Source of the DNA: Flabesymbios commensalis
Lineage: Eukaryota > Annelida > Polychaeta > Terebellida > Flabelligeridae
Assembly (NCBI GenBank): GCA_964017125.1
Contig: OZ024908.1
Location: forward strand, 83,438,099 to 83,502,098
Direction of reading: 5' to 3'
Length of the DNA: 64,000 bases
The position numbers and the translations under genes were made by a program. Below the pieces are notes generated by a model that was not told the DNA's origin, ran no database searches, and saw only the letters and a program-made list of their open reading frames with translations. Below, piece by piece: positions 22,959 through 34,210 of this stretch. Positions within the stretch are counted from its first letter, which is position 1; every line of letters begins with the position of its first letter.

Positions 22959-23334
22959 AAATTAAAAATATTTCTTTTAAAAATGTAGGCCGGGCCCCTA
23001 CATCTATTTCTATGCTACACCATTTTAGAAATCGAAAGTAATGGCTAAATCAAGGTCATTTTGTTCTTTTATTTCCATTTTGTTATATAGTTTTTAATGT
23101 AGGCTAATCGTCCATATTCAGATATTAGGGATTTAGTTGTGGTCATTTGGACATGTCACATTGTTATTTGCGATAACTCAGTATGAATTTGGTTGTTGCT
23201 AAGGTAGGTGGGTGGGCCTATACATAATTCGCTAAGTAGGCCTATTAACATTATGGGCGCACTTGCAATAGAACGCATGCGCAACATGGTCAACGCCGAC
23301 AGGACAGGTGTCCGCCGCTATGTAAATAATGTAG

Positions 23335-23520
23335 ATCTGGTACTTGTCGCGTGTTTAATTTTTCGCGAATTTCTGATTGTGAGACTTTTCACGAAAGTTA
23401 GAATCCGCGAATTTTAATTGTTCTTTAGTAGCGCTATTATAATAATAATTTTCGCGCGATTCTTGAATTCGCGAATTCGTCCTTTTCGCGAAATTCGCGA
23501 AAATGAAAAACTTGCGAATA
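23335..23520. repeat. Cluster of TTCGCGAA words
   Basis: CGCGAAT, TTCGCGAAATTCGCGAAAAT and related self-complementary words recur at least eight times in under 200 bp. Confidence 0.55.
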
Positions 23521-23571
23521 TTATCAGATCTACAGTATTATGGTTCATTGAAGCATAACGAACCAACATCT

Positions 23572-23837
23572 TTAACCCTAAAAGCGCTGACATATTTCGA
23601 TATAAACATATAAAATCCATGGGGACCAAAGGTTTTTTGCAATTTGAAGTCATTATTAATGTCTTAGTTTATTAGGTTTTTCCGCTTCATTTGAATACCT
23701 ATATATGTTCTGGGTCTACGGCCATTATACATCTTTTACTCTATCAGTGAGGGGATCAATTATAGACGCTAGAATATGACGTCTATAGACGTCAGATTCT
23801 GACGTCTAAAGTCGCTCCCCGCTCTGCAAAGAGTTAA
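23572..23837 (-). mobile_element. Family A MITE, nearly full length
   Basis: TTAACCCTAAAAGCGCTGAC to CTGCAAAGAGTTAA, TTAA at both ends. Hairpin AGACGTCAGATTCTGACGTC with its partner CTAGAATATGACGTCTAT. Confidence 0.85.
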
Positions 23838-24338
23838 TCGCACTTGTCCCTGATTGCATCAACAACTCTTCTCTGCTGTGAAAGAACGATACTGGCGAGC
23901 GTGATGATTGTCAAGCAGGAACACGCCATAACATGATGGAGCAATCGTATGATGAGCGACAGGTTATCCAGTATAAACAAATGAAACCATACATGTATAT
24001 GATCCTTGACATATTTTGAATGCGTTGTGAACATTTTAAATGAATCTGTGCATCCATTCGATAAACAGAATAATAAACCTAAAAATGGCTGATGATTTCA
24101 AAAGTTGAAAAAATACGTTTTTTCAAACATATTCATCTTTGAGATTTTAGAGAATGTCCTGGCATCACTCTATATTTTGTACTGAAATGCTTAGCGGAAG
24201 TGTTATCTAGGTCCACAGGTCCTGGCTACTACTAAAGTGCTTGACATTGTGTAGGTGTATACTGGCTATGTTCTAAAAAGGGGAAGAACATTATTTTATT
24301 GTTATCAATTAAAAACAATGTCATGCATTAACCAATTC

Positions 24339-24448
24339 AAGCGGTACATTATACAATTTAATTTTTACCCACTTAAAGTTGTGTGCCGCAACTCACAACT
24401 TCAAGTGGGTATAAAAATTAATCATAATTGTTGAATTTGGCTGAAACG
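24339..24448 (+). mobile_element. Family B MITE fragment with hairpin
   Basis: TTACCCACTTAAAGTTGTG and CTCACAACTTCAAGTGGGTA, with a shortened loop. Confidence 0.65.
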
Positions 24449-25220
24449 AAATGCATTGTGTAGTACAATTACGCCACTTGACACGAATAATAGCCTGCAG
24501 GTCCATATACCTACTTGAACCAAGTGGACTATGTTAAGCTGCGGACATTTTCGATTTTTGCTTTTATTTTATGAAGCCTTGATGAACCACGAATCCCCGG
24601 TAAATACGACACGTTGACCCAATATTGGGCTAACATCGCAGACGATGGGCCAACATCACAGCAACATTTGGTCGACTTGCGATTTTGTGCGATTGACTAA
24701 TATGCGTGCAGCCAAACGTTACAGTTTGCCAAATCCACATAATTTCACCCTCTGTAAATTGTGGGTCGTGGCATTCATGTAATCAAGGATAAGTATCCTT
24801 CATAATTATAATATATGATTTAAATTAGCTATCATATTAATGTGAACTGCTAGACTAACAGGGAAGAAGGTCGAAGATGATGATTTCAAGGCTAAACAAA
24901 TTAGTATGCAAACAAGCGTCAGGCATTAACCGTCCATCTTAGAATTCTGAAATATTATGTCTCGGCCTTCGATTTAATAGGGCTAACGTTACAGCTTAAA
25001 TCATTGATTTACAAATCCATACAGAAAGATTTTTGCAGGAATATTATTTTTATTGTGAAAAATGTTATGATTCGTAATTATGTATACCGGTATAGATCTA
25101 AACGTATATAATAATAGGCCACATATGAAAATCGTACATTTCTAATAGGGGCCTACAAATCCACCTTCTTGGATTCATTAGTACCGCACGGCAGCGCCAT
25201 GGGTCCTGAAATTAACATAT
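24449..25220. other. Intergenic DNA upstream of the secreted-protein gene
   Basis: A degraded family F unit at about 24605-24665 (TTGACCCAATATTGGGCTAA and GGGCCAACATC). No gene seen. Confidence 0.45.
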
Positions 25221-25320
25221 CCAAAAACATGAGACGTTGGCCCAACGTTGAATTACTGTTGGCCCACCGTCGTTGGCCCAATAGTAAACCACCGTATGGC
25301 CAACGACTCATGTTTGCTAG
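25221..25320. mobile_element. Family F palindromic MITE in the promoter region
   Basis: AAAAACATGAGACGTTGGCC at the left, CAACGACTCATGTTTGCTAG at the right. It ends about 170 bp before the start codon of the secreted-protein gene. Confidence 0.7.
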
Positions 25321-25493
25321 CCCTATAATGAATGATAACTCGCTTTGGGGGGCAGGGGAGTCTTGAATGCGGTGATTCGCCACGCATCACCTGCCATCTA
25401 CTTCTATAACTATCGCAGACCGTTCTCTATCCCGCCACTCGCTGATAATCTGCTACTTCCTCGCAACATCTCTACATCTTACAGATATTGGAC

Positions 25494-25566
25494 ATGACTA
25501 TGAGGTGGATCAGCACTTTGCTCGCACTCTGTCTGGTGGTGTGCATCACCGGCCAAGATGATTGTG
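25494..25566 (+). CDS. Secreted-protein gene, exon 1 (signal peptide)
   Basis: Starts at ATG 25494 (a second in-frame ATG follows two codons later, MTMRW). Encodes the hydrophobic leader and QDDC; donor TGTG|GTGAGA. Confidence 0.75.
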
Positions 25567-27133
25567 GTGAGAACTTTGTCGCTGTACCGACATATGAATT
25601 GGTTCAGCATTGCGTAAAAGTTGTTTTGATTTCTGGAACTTCTCGATAATTTTTTAAATATTTTCAAAATGAGGGTCCAAAAGTCTTTTTCTTAGACAAC
25701 CCAAAGAGAACAGTTTATTCAACTGCGTGGTAAAGTTGGCCTAACGAAGACGTTTTTTTCTAAACAACATATAGGCTTATAATTGTTACATAGCTATTTA
25801 TAACCTGTTCACTTTGGATTTAAGGTGAACAGATGCACCGAAGTATGTAGATTTTTTCCACTGTTTTCAGATTTTGAGGCCAACCTGACCAGAACCGGTT
25901 GGGATTTGGGCGTGCCCACGGCGGACATCACCTGGGTAAACACCCCAGCCAAGCCCAAGTGCGGCCCGTGCTGTGACTGTAATGCCCTGGGTTTGCTAAA
26001 ACTAGTGTCTCCTGCAGGGGCCAACGGGGTGAAGATTGAACTCTCGCTGGAGGATCCTTACCAAGCCACTTTCTACTTGTATTCCGGCGTCGACAATGTC
26101 AATGGTGACTTTATTTATTTATTTACTTATTTAAACATATTTATATAGGGTAAAAACATTATTAGCCATTGGCTATATTTTGCATATGTGCCCTGTTTTA
26201 TGTACATAATATATAAAAACACATATATAAGCAATTATCAAAATTATGTACAATAGTTATAATAACTAAAAAAAAGGTAAATTGGATTTTTTAGATCAAT
26301 GCATCAATTGAATAGGTTTAGGAATGTAGGCATATATATATATACATGTACATTAATAGCAAAGTGAAAAGAAAAGGAAAAAACCCCACTAATGTCCCCA
26401 TACTAAAACTCCTAGAAAAACCCACTTTTACCTGTATTCTGGCGTCGACAATCTCAATGGTGACTTTATTACTTTTATAAAAAAATTGTTTGACATTAAC
26501 CCATACAGCGCGGGGATCGACTGTAGACGGCAGAATCAGTCATCTGTAGAAGTCATATTCTGACGTCTACGAGTCGATCCCCGCACTGTAAGATTAAAAA
26601 TATTTATAATGTCCGCAGACCTATAGCACAGGTATTCAAATGAAGCAGAAAGAGACAAATAAGACAGTTATGATGATTTTAAATTAAAAAAACCTTTGAT
26701 CTCTATGGTTTATAGGAAAGTATTTCAGTGCTTTAGGAGTTAAAGTTGGGCAGGACCCTCTCATATTACTAGATGGAGTCCGTCTGTCACTCGTGACATT
26801 TGGTCCATGACTCTGCCTTATTTACCATGGTGTTCATTATTTCTGGCAGATGCAGGAGCCACTTCACTCCTTAACTACAACGACTACATGTATTTAACCA
26901 AATCACCGTTGACGCAAAACTCCCAAGACACAATCAAGAAAGGGGATGTCGTGCTGACCCTGAGTACGAACACGCTGTCAGTCAGTGTGAACGGATTGAA
27001 CACATACATCAACTATCCAGATCTGTATGACTTCTCCAGCCCCTACACCATGTTTCTGGGAGTGAACCGCTTTCCTCAAACTGATAATGTTTGGGGAGCA
27101 GGTCTCTGCGCCGTCAGCGTCACATGGACCTGT
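25494..27133 (+). CDS. Small secreted cysteine-containing protein, four exons (last one untranslated)
   Basis: Exons 25494-25566, 25871-26104, 26850-27131 and a 3' exon from 27574 join in phase. The product is 196 residues. Residues 1-20 are a signal peptide (WISTLLALCLVVCITG), with cleavage likely before QDDC. Residue 29 starts an N-glycosylation site (NLT). A CGPCCDC cluster sits near residues 60-66, with single cysteines at 24 and near the C-terminus. The second half has beta-rich stretches such as KKGDVVLTLSTNTLSVSVNG, which look like a beta-sandwich fold; that is inference. I do not recognise the family. The splice after codon 196 leaves a lone T, so TAA is formed only once the last exon is attached. 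Reading through the donor instead would add eleven residues before a stop. Confidence 0.75.
25871..26104 (+). CDS. Secreted-protein gene, exon 2 (CGPCCDC cluster)
   Basis: Acceptor CTGTTTTCAG|ATTTTGAGG completes codon 25 as Asp. Donor is CAATG|GTGACT. GC-richer than its surroundings with strong codon bias, supporting a real exon. The last 45 bp are copied in the following intron at 26427-26472. Confidence 0.8.
26427..26472 (+). repeat. Intronic copy of the end of exon 2
   Basis: CTGGCGTCGACAATCTCAAT followed by GGTGACTTTATT repeats the exon 2 end and its splice donor with a few differences. Could act as a decoy donor. Confidence 0.75.
26496..26743 (+). mobile_element. Family A MITE in intron 2 of the secreted-protein gene
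   Basis: TTAACCCATACAGCGCGGGG to CAGTGCTTTAGGAGTTAA with TTAA at both ends; full body. Hairpin arms are partly diverged. It ends 106 bp before exon 3. Confidence 0.85.
26850..27131 (+). CDS. Secreted-protein gene, exon 3
   Basis: Acceptor TTCTGGCAG|ATGCAGG, donor GGACCT|GTAAGT. Encodes 93 full codons from DAGATSLLNYNDYMY to CAVSVTWT. Confidence 0.8.
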
Positions 27134-27299
27134 AAGTGTACTCTCTGGTTCGCCATTTACAAGTAAAAAATATAAAATGTAAAAAGTATGAAAATGTACG
27201 TCTAATTGATCATTACCAGACAATTTTGGGACACGATGTTCACAAAATATTGCCAAAATTTATGCTCATAATCTCGCTGATTATGCTGACGATCTGATA

Positions 27300-27376
27300 C
27301 TACCGTGCAAAGCCAACTGGCAGTATATCTGCTTATTTTACAAGTAAGAAGATACTGCCTTTTAGCTTTGCAGAGA
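27300..27376. repeat. Family G hairpin
   Basis: GTGCAAAGCCAACTGGCAGT at the left and ACTGCCTTTTAGCTTTGCA at the right, with TGCTTATTTTACAAGTAAG in the loop. Consensus of family G: GCAAAGCCAAAAGGCAGTAT, TCTGCTTACTTGTAAAGTAAGCAGA and the inverted partner, about 72 bp. Confidence 0.75.
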
Positions 27377-27573
27377 AGCATAGACAAAGCTAAAAAAGCT
27401 ACTTATAAAGTAAGCACATACTGCATTTTTTCTTTGCGCGCCTGTAGGCCTATACCAGTTGGACCTTATATTAGGCTACGTTAGCTTTACATTATTAGCT
27501 TGTCTATTTATATGTAGGCCCTATAAAGTATAATGACCAGGGTTTTATTTTATGAAACAAATATATTTTCCAG

Positions 27574-27720
27574 AAATTGTTGGTGAATATTATCAGAAGT
27601 ATGATTTTGACAGCGGAGAAGTTGTGCAAGGACAGAGAAATGAACAGCACATGGATCAGCAATTGTATTCGTCTCACAAGTTTTGCATTTGTAAAGTCAC
27701 AAAATAAAGATTATAAGTAA
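27574..27720 (+). other. Probable 3' exon of the secreted-protein gene
   Basis: Acceptor ATTTTCCAG|AAATTG. Joined to the T left by exon 3 it gives TAA, so this exon would be untranslated apart from the stop. It contains an AATAAA at 27703-27708. Confidence 0.5.
27703..27708 (+). terminator. Polyadenylation signal AATAAA
   Basis: Canonical hexamer at the end of the proposed last exon of the secreted-protein gene. Confidence 0.55.
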
Positions 27721-27724
27721 CCGA

Positions 27725-28953
27725 CAATATTTCTGTAAATTTGTTATGCATTATAACGTAACTATTCAGAACCACAAACAGATAAGGATAAGTTTTGTCA
27801 AATGAAATGAAATAATATACTGAATAATATATTGAAATAATATTTCTGAAAATAATGCGGTATCTATGTATTTAACTTCAGCGTTTCATGTGTTTCTTTC
27901 GTTTTCTAGTAAAACATAAACTTGTAATTAATTATTTCACAGTGCAAGAAACCAAACATCATAGAAAAATCGCACTATTCATCCCTGATGTAAGCCCTAT
28001 TTTGAACTCACTGCACATAAAAATGGACTTTTAGGTTATCAAGTTATTGACTAGCCGGTATATCTGGTAGAAGCGAAATGACTTAATTCATGCATAAGAT
28101 TTTGGGAAAAACGGAGAATCTATGAAACTTTTCGTATTCTCCATAATGACTTTCCATACATGACACACAAAGACGGGTAAACATCTGCACTGCAAAGTCA
28201 AAAGCGAATGTAGACTGCATTTTGGCTTTGCACGGCAGTCCTGGGGTCTATTGGACCAGTTGAGGCGTCAAACTCACGCCGGTGTCATGCCTTTCAGCGC
28301 CTCCCCGTCGCCTTTAACGCTTCTCAGACCACCTATCTGTTACATTTTAACACATCCACATGGACATTGAACACCTCCCTGTCGCCCTTTATCACCTCCA
28401 ATAAATTCACTTTTCTGTTTTGTAACCTGAAATGTGTGGACTTTTTTTTAATTATTTGATAGAGAAATCATATCATCATTACATTTTTGACAATATAATG
28501 TATATATTTGTGATCAGCATTATTTTTTTGATAATTAATCTGACAATAGGCCTACATCAAAATACTCCCTTTTCGTGCCTTTTGTGACCTTTCACCCAAT
28601 ATATTTGTAATCAGTATTGCATTTCCAACAATTAGAGAATAAATATTGCTTTATGTCATAAAAAGACGGTTTGAATTAAATAACGATGAAACCAGATTAT
28701 TGAACTCAGATTTTATTTAGAATCTTGTGGGACACATTGTTGACCCAGACGTCTTTATTAATAGAATGATCTTACTGATTACTAGACCACGTGGCTCTCA
28801 AAATATCTTCCCCATTGAACAACAAAAGGTTAATGTCTGTACAGTTAATAAATCAAAATTGTTGCATTCACATAATCATAACTTCAGATTACTTTTGTAA
28901 AGCATATAAATGTAACAACAAAATACTTCTACTTTATACTTATAAAATACACA
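27725..28953. other. Intergenic DNA, no gene seen
   Basis: Contains only a short family G fragment at about 28185-28240 (CTGCAAAGTCAAAAG and TTTTGGCTTTGCACGGCAG). Confidence 0.45.
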
Positions 28954-29700
28954 TCATTTTTCTTCAGTAAATATTTTATGTTGTTTCGTTAATTTGAATG
29001 GTCTTCTTGCATCACTAAAAGTCTTCCTATCACCATTGTCATCATTAGGCTTCATAACATGTTTGCCATCACTAATCTTATCAACATTTTTGTCAACACT
29101 AGGCTTATCAACAGCACTTTTGCCAACACTAGACTTGCCTGTTGCAATACTGATATTAAGAACTGTGGGATAGGTTATTTTGGGAATTGGTGGGTTGGGA
29201 ACTGGCAAATTACAAACAGGAACATTAATCTTCTCCACTGACTGAGCCAACACACAAGATAAATGACGTCCGTTTCTACTCAACATGTTTTCCTCTGAAG
29301 TTTTCACAATATATATGATCCTGTAGCAGTTTGATTTTTAACAACGGTTGGTTTTTTCGTCTTGATAAAGAGTGATGCCTTCAACTCCCAGCAGGATTTT
29401 TATCCGTTGAAATATTTCGCTAGCTGAGCAAATTAAAAAAAGATTTTTTTGGAAACAATACCTTCTACCAGGTAGTCAACAGCTTACATTTCTCATTTCT
29501 CATCAAGTGGCACCTGCCAATACCCACTACTGGCATCCGATGATGAGTAATACTTCCTGATAACTCATAAAAAATATCATCTAGTGTAGGTAGAGTAAAC
29601 GTTTCTTGGTGTACACATTGATTTACTTTTCCGAGATCAACACATATGATCATATCCCCTAATTTCTTCATCCCTCTTCTGTACCATCAAGAATACACGA
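28954..29700 (-). mobile_element. Ty3/gypsy-type LTR-retrotransposon fossil fragment
   Basis: A short minus-strand stretch at 29465-29671 matches the gypsy-type pol reverse-transcriptase style (VDLGKVNQ, LPTLDDIFYELSG). A second open stretch at 28954-29307 may be the tail of the same polyprotein (NGRHL, proline-rich), which is weaker. No LTRs were recognised. The element is broken and reduced to a small part of its length, and appears old. Confidence 0.6.
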
Positions 29701-29828
29701 TGGGTTGTATTCTTGGTATCATGCAGTACAGCATGCAACATACGTAGCTGATCCCAATGACCCTCCCCAGATGGGGCGGAATGTGCTACTACTACTAGCA
29801 ATCATCTCGGTACCACATCATATCATGT

Positions 29829-32075
29829 ACTATTAATCATCTCATGTAAAGGGATATACTATTAATTATCTCACGTAAAAGGATAAACTATTAATCATCT
29901 CATGTAAAATGATATACTATTAATCATCACATGTAAAGGGATATACTATTAATCATCTCATGTAAAGGATATACTAATAATCATCTCATGTAAGGGATAA
30001 ACTATTAATCATCTCATAAAGGGATATACTATTAATCATCTCATGTAAAATGATATACTATCAATCATCACATGTAAAGGGATATACTATTAAACATCTC
30101 ATGTAAAGGGATATACTATTAATCATCTCATAAAAGGATATACTATTAATCATCTCATGTAAAGGGATATAATATTAATCATCTCATGTAAAGGGATATA
30201 CTATTAATCATCTCACGTAAAAGGATATACTATTAATCATCTCTTGTAAAGAATATACTATCAATCATCTCATGTAAAGGGATATACTAATAATCATCTC
30301 ATGTAAAGGGATATACTATCAATCATCTCATGTAAAGGGATATACTATCAATCATCTCATGTAAAGGGATATACTAATAATCATCTCATGTAAAGGGATA
30401 TACTATTAATCATCTCATGTAAAGGGATATACTATTAATCATCTCATGTAAAGGGATATACTATTAATCATCTCACGTAAAAGGATATACTATTAATCAT
30501 CTCTTGTAAAGAATATACTATCAATCATCTCATGTAAAGGGATCTACTATTAATCATCTCACGTAAAGGGATATACTAATAATCATCTCATGTAAAGGGA
30601 TATACTATTAATCATCTCACGTAAAGGGATATACTATTAATCATCTCATGTAAAGGGATCTACTATTAATCATTTCATGTAAAGGGATATACTATTAATC
30701 ATCTCATGTAAAGGATATACTAATAATCATCTCATGTAAAGGGATATACTATTAATCATCTCATGTAAAGGGATATACTATTAATCATCTCATGTAAAGG
30801 GATATACTATTAATCATCTCACGTAAAAGGATATACTATTAATCATCTCTTGTAAAGAATATACTATCAATCATCTCATGTAAAGGGATCTACTATTAAT
30901 CATCTCACGTAAAGGGATATACTAATAATCATCTCATGTAAAGGGATATACTATTAATCATCTCACGTAAAGGGATATACTATTAATCATCTCATGTAAA
31001 GGGATATACTATTAATCATCTCACGTAAAAGGATATACTATTAATCATCTCTTGTAAAGAATATACTATCAATCATCTCATGTAAAGGGATCTACTATTA
31101 ATCATCTCACGTAAAGGGATATACTAATAATCATCTCATGTAAAGGGATATACTATTAATCATCTCACGTAAAGGGATATACTATTAATCATTTCATGTA
31201 AAGGGATATACTATTAATCATCTCATGTAAAGGGATATACTATTAATCATCTCATGTAAAGGGATATACTATTAATCATCTCATGTAAAGGGATATACTA
31301 TTAATCATCTCATGTAAAGGGATATACTATTAATCATCTTATGTAAAAGGATATACTATTAATCATCTCTTGTAAAGGATATACTATTATTCATCTCATG
31401 TAAAGGGATATACTATTAATCATCTGATGTAAAAAGATATACTATTTATCATCTCATGTAAAGGGATATACTATTAATCATCTCACGTAAAGGATATACT
31501 ATTAATCATCTCTTGTAAAGGATATACTATCAATCATCTCATGTAAAGGGATATACTATTAATGATCTCATGTAAAGGGATCTACTATTAATCATTTCAT
31601 GTAAAGGGATATACTATTAATCATCTCATGTAAAAGGATATACTATTAATCATCTCATGTAAAGGGATATAATATTAATCATCTCATGTAAAGGGATATA
31701 CTATTAATAATCTTATGTAAAGGGATCTACTATTAATCATCTCACGTAAAAGGATATACTATTAATCATCTCTTGTAAAGGATATACTATTAATCATCTC
31801 ACGTAAAAGGATATACTATTAATCATCTCTTGTAAAGGATATACTATTAATCATCTCATGTAAGGGGATATACTATTAATCATCTCATGTAAAAAGATAT
31901 ACTATTAATCATTTCATGTAAAGGGATATACTATTAATCATCTCATGTAAAGGGATATACTATTAATCATCTGATGTAAAAAGATATACTATTAATCATC
32001 TCATGTAAAGGGATATACTATTAATCATCTCACGTAAAGGATATACTATTAATCATCTGATGTTAAGGGATATAC
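29829..32075. repeat. 2.2 kb minisatellite, unit about 29 bp
   Basis: Roughly 75 units of the type ATACTATTAATCATCTCATG plus TAAAGGGAT, with variant units (CACGTAAAAGG, CTTGTAAAGAAT, CTAATAATC). Variant units recur in a fixed order near 30211, 30471, 30817 and 31019, which shows higher-order structure. No gap-separated spacers, so not a CRISPR array. Confidence 0.95.
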
Positions 32076-32084
32076 TATACAACA

Positions 32085-32165
32085 GTCATTGCTGGTTCAA
32101 TGTTGGTCCACCATCTACAACGCTGGCCCAACATTGAACCAGCATTGGCTGAACACCCCGTGTTT
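32085..32165. repeat. Family F related inverted repeat
   Basis: TGCTGGTTCAATGTTGGTCC and CCCAACATTGAACCAGCA form a palindrome around CACCATCTACAACGCTGG. Confidence 0.65.
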
Positions 32166-32530
32166 TCTGGGATGATTTGATGAAATAACAAACAAATCAG
32201 ACAACAACAGTGAAGTGATTAAAACGCCAACCAGGACGTTAGCCTTTATTGAGCCAGACTTGTAAAGGTTGTCGAGTCAGGTTCGTTTTAATCGGTAACA
32301 AAGTTCAGTTACATGAGCTACATGTACATGGCATACACAATGTAAATACGTGGTACCTAGAATATAGATTTATAAGTAACAAGTAACAACAGAGGCGAAA
32401 CAACGTGTAGATCTGTACAGTTTGTGTCCCCAGGTAGACTACACAGTTACATGGTCTGTTGAAAATATCTGTAATCTGTCCCTATATATACACACACACG
32501 AGGGTGGGGGTGCAAAGCCTGCACTATACA

Positions 32531-32636
32531 GAAAGCACCAGACGTTTACCCAATGTTGGGACAACGTTGGGCCAGCATCGCATACGGTGGCCCAACGGTA
32601 TCCAAAAATTGGTTGAACGTCTCGTGTTTGCTGGTC
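32531..32636. mobile_element. Family F palindromic MITE
   Basis: CACCAGACGTTTACCCAATG at the left and GGTTGAACGTCTCGTGTTTG at the right. Confidence 0.65.
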
Positions 32637-32649
32637 AGGTTCATTGAGC

Positions 32650-32775
32650 CTTAACCCCCTAGAGTTCTGGGCTGATGATAAATAAAAAAAAACTTGAAGT
32701 AGTGTCTCGCTACCGCGATTCACAACTTCAAGTGACTAAAAATTACTTAAATTTCCTCCATTTAACTATAACTGT
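32650..32775 (+). mobile_element. Family B MITE fragment
   Basis: TTAACCCCCTAGAG start, hairpin ACTTGAAGTAGTGTCTCGC with CGCGATTCACAACTTCAAGT. Confidence 0.65.
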
Positions 32776-33009
32776 CTATGTTTATCGCAGATTCAATGTT
32801 TATTCAATTCCAGCTTCAAACGACGAAAAATAGAAGCAAAAAATTCCGCAGCAAATGAGTAAAGTTTTTTGTTTTATGAAATTGGGAAATTTTCACTTGA
32901 CCATGTTGACTGCGAGGTGGGCAATGCGCTAGCAGATCGCACCTCGCAGTCAATGAAATAAAGACGAATGACAAATATTTGGTTAACAGACGTATAGTCA
33001 GACGTTAAA

Positions 33010-33075
33010 ACCAGTGTCCAGTGGTCCACCGTCTACAACGCTGACCCAACATTAAACCAACATTCAGTCAAATGT
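33010..33075. repeat. Family F related fragment
   Basis: CCACCGTCTACAACGCTGAC followed by CCAACATTAAACCAACATT. Confidence 0.5.
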
Positions 33076-33239
33076 TTAAATCGAATGGTTTAAATAAATG
33101 TCATTAATTTGTATTACTATTCAATATGTCAAAGCTAACACAGAACATTGAACTAATGTTGGGCCACGACGCTATTATATTAGTCCGATGTGGCGTGGAT
33201 CTTTTAGCCCTCGCCCTGATAAATAGATTAAATAAAAAT

Positions 33240-33440
33240 TAATTAATTCTTTTAAATATTCAACCACTTGAGGTTGTATTTCGCTACTGCGATCCACAAC
33301 CTCAAGTGGTTAAACACTATTCATATCTGTTTAATTTGAAACCAAACATTTACAAACGTTAATGTTTAAACACACATTTCGTTACCAATAACAGTGATTT
33401 AATCGGCTAATAAAACGGATTAAAGACGGCCATTAGAAAT
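33240..33440 (+). mobile_element. Family B MITE
   Basis: Hairpin CCACTTGAGGTTGTATTTCG with GATCCACAACCTCAAGTGG, then AATAACAGTGATTTAATCGG. Both arms carry the same A-to-G / T-to-C change (GAGGTTG / CAACCTC), a compensated pair also seen at 37508-37731. Confidence 0.8.
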
Positions 33441-33599
33441 ATTTTAATTCTTACGACTTTAGTGTGAAAAATTAACCCTTGTAGCAACACTGATGTCTAC
33501 TTTAGAAGTTAACCCTTGTAGCACTGATGTCTACTTTAGTATTGGCTTCTTATGTTTCAATGGCCTTAAATAGCGAGCTTTTAAAAAAGGAAATATGTC

Positions 33600-33830
33600 T
33601 CAAATCTGCAATATTCATTTAGACCTGAATTTAGTAAATTTAAATAATTTGTAGTGACTTGAAGTTGTGAATCGCGGTAGCGACACACAATTTCAAGTGG
33701 TTGAAATGAATAGGGCATACGTCTCAATTCTGCGATAATCAGTTGATTTAAATTTAAGAAATTCAAATAATTTGTAGTCACTTGAAGTTGTGGGATTCAC
33801 AAATTCAAGTCGCTGAAAATGTAAATTTCT
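33600..33830. repeat. Tandem pair of family B-like hairpins
   Basis: Two units of about 120 bp, each ending in AATAATTTGTAGT(G/C)ACTTGAAG and a hairpin; the second has lost the loop (GTTGTGGGATTCACAAATTC). Confidence 0.65.
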
Positions 33831-33963
33831 TAGCACTGGGTCCATATTCTCGTACAAGTTACGATATATGGCAGGCTTCGGATTGGTCGAGATGGCCATC
33901 TCGACCAATCCGAAGCCTGCTATATATCGTAACTTGTACGAGAATATGGACCTAGTGCTCTAA
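33829..33963. repeat. Near-perfect 130-bp hairpin (family H)
   Basis: Arms include TCCATATTCTCGTACAAGTT and CGGATTGGTCGAGATGG, with exact complements on the right and almost no loop. Other copies: 54345-54462, and short ones at 62536-62596 and 63392-63455. Confidence 0.9.
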
Positions 33964-34137
33964 GGTTTAACAGCAGCTCACACAGTCAATATTTGCTTCT
34001 CGGACGTCGACTCAACACGTTTTCCTCGTGATCACGATTCTGGTTTCTAATGATTTACAAGATATGTTTGTTTTTGACATTCCACAGGGTGGCAGCATTA
34101 CACGTAATGTGATATACCCGTGTCTCTAATCTACTGT

Positions 34138-34210
34138 TCCACTCTGCAAAGTCAAAAGGCAGTATCTGCATACTCGCAGATAAAGCAGATTTTGACTTTG
34201 CACGGCAGTT
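34138..34210. repeat. Family G hairpin
   Basis: CTGCAAAGTCAAAAGGCAGT and TTTGACTTTGCACGGCAG. Confidence 0.7.

Noticed and set aside
28954-29700. A host gene on the minus strand
   Set aside because: The reverse-transcriptase-like stretch identifies it as a retroelement fossil; no intact gene structure.
29829-32075. CRISPR-like array
   Set aside because: Units are contiguous with no unique spacers, vary in sequence, and the locus is in a eukaryotic genome; it is a minisatellite.
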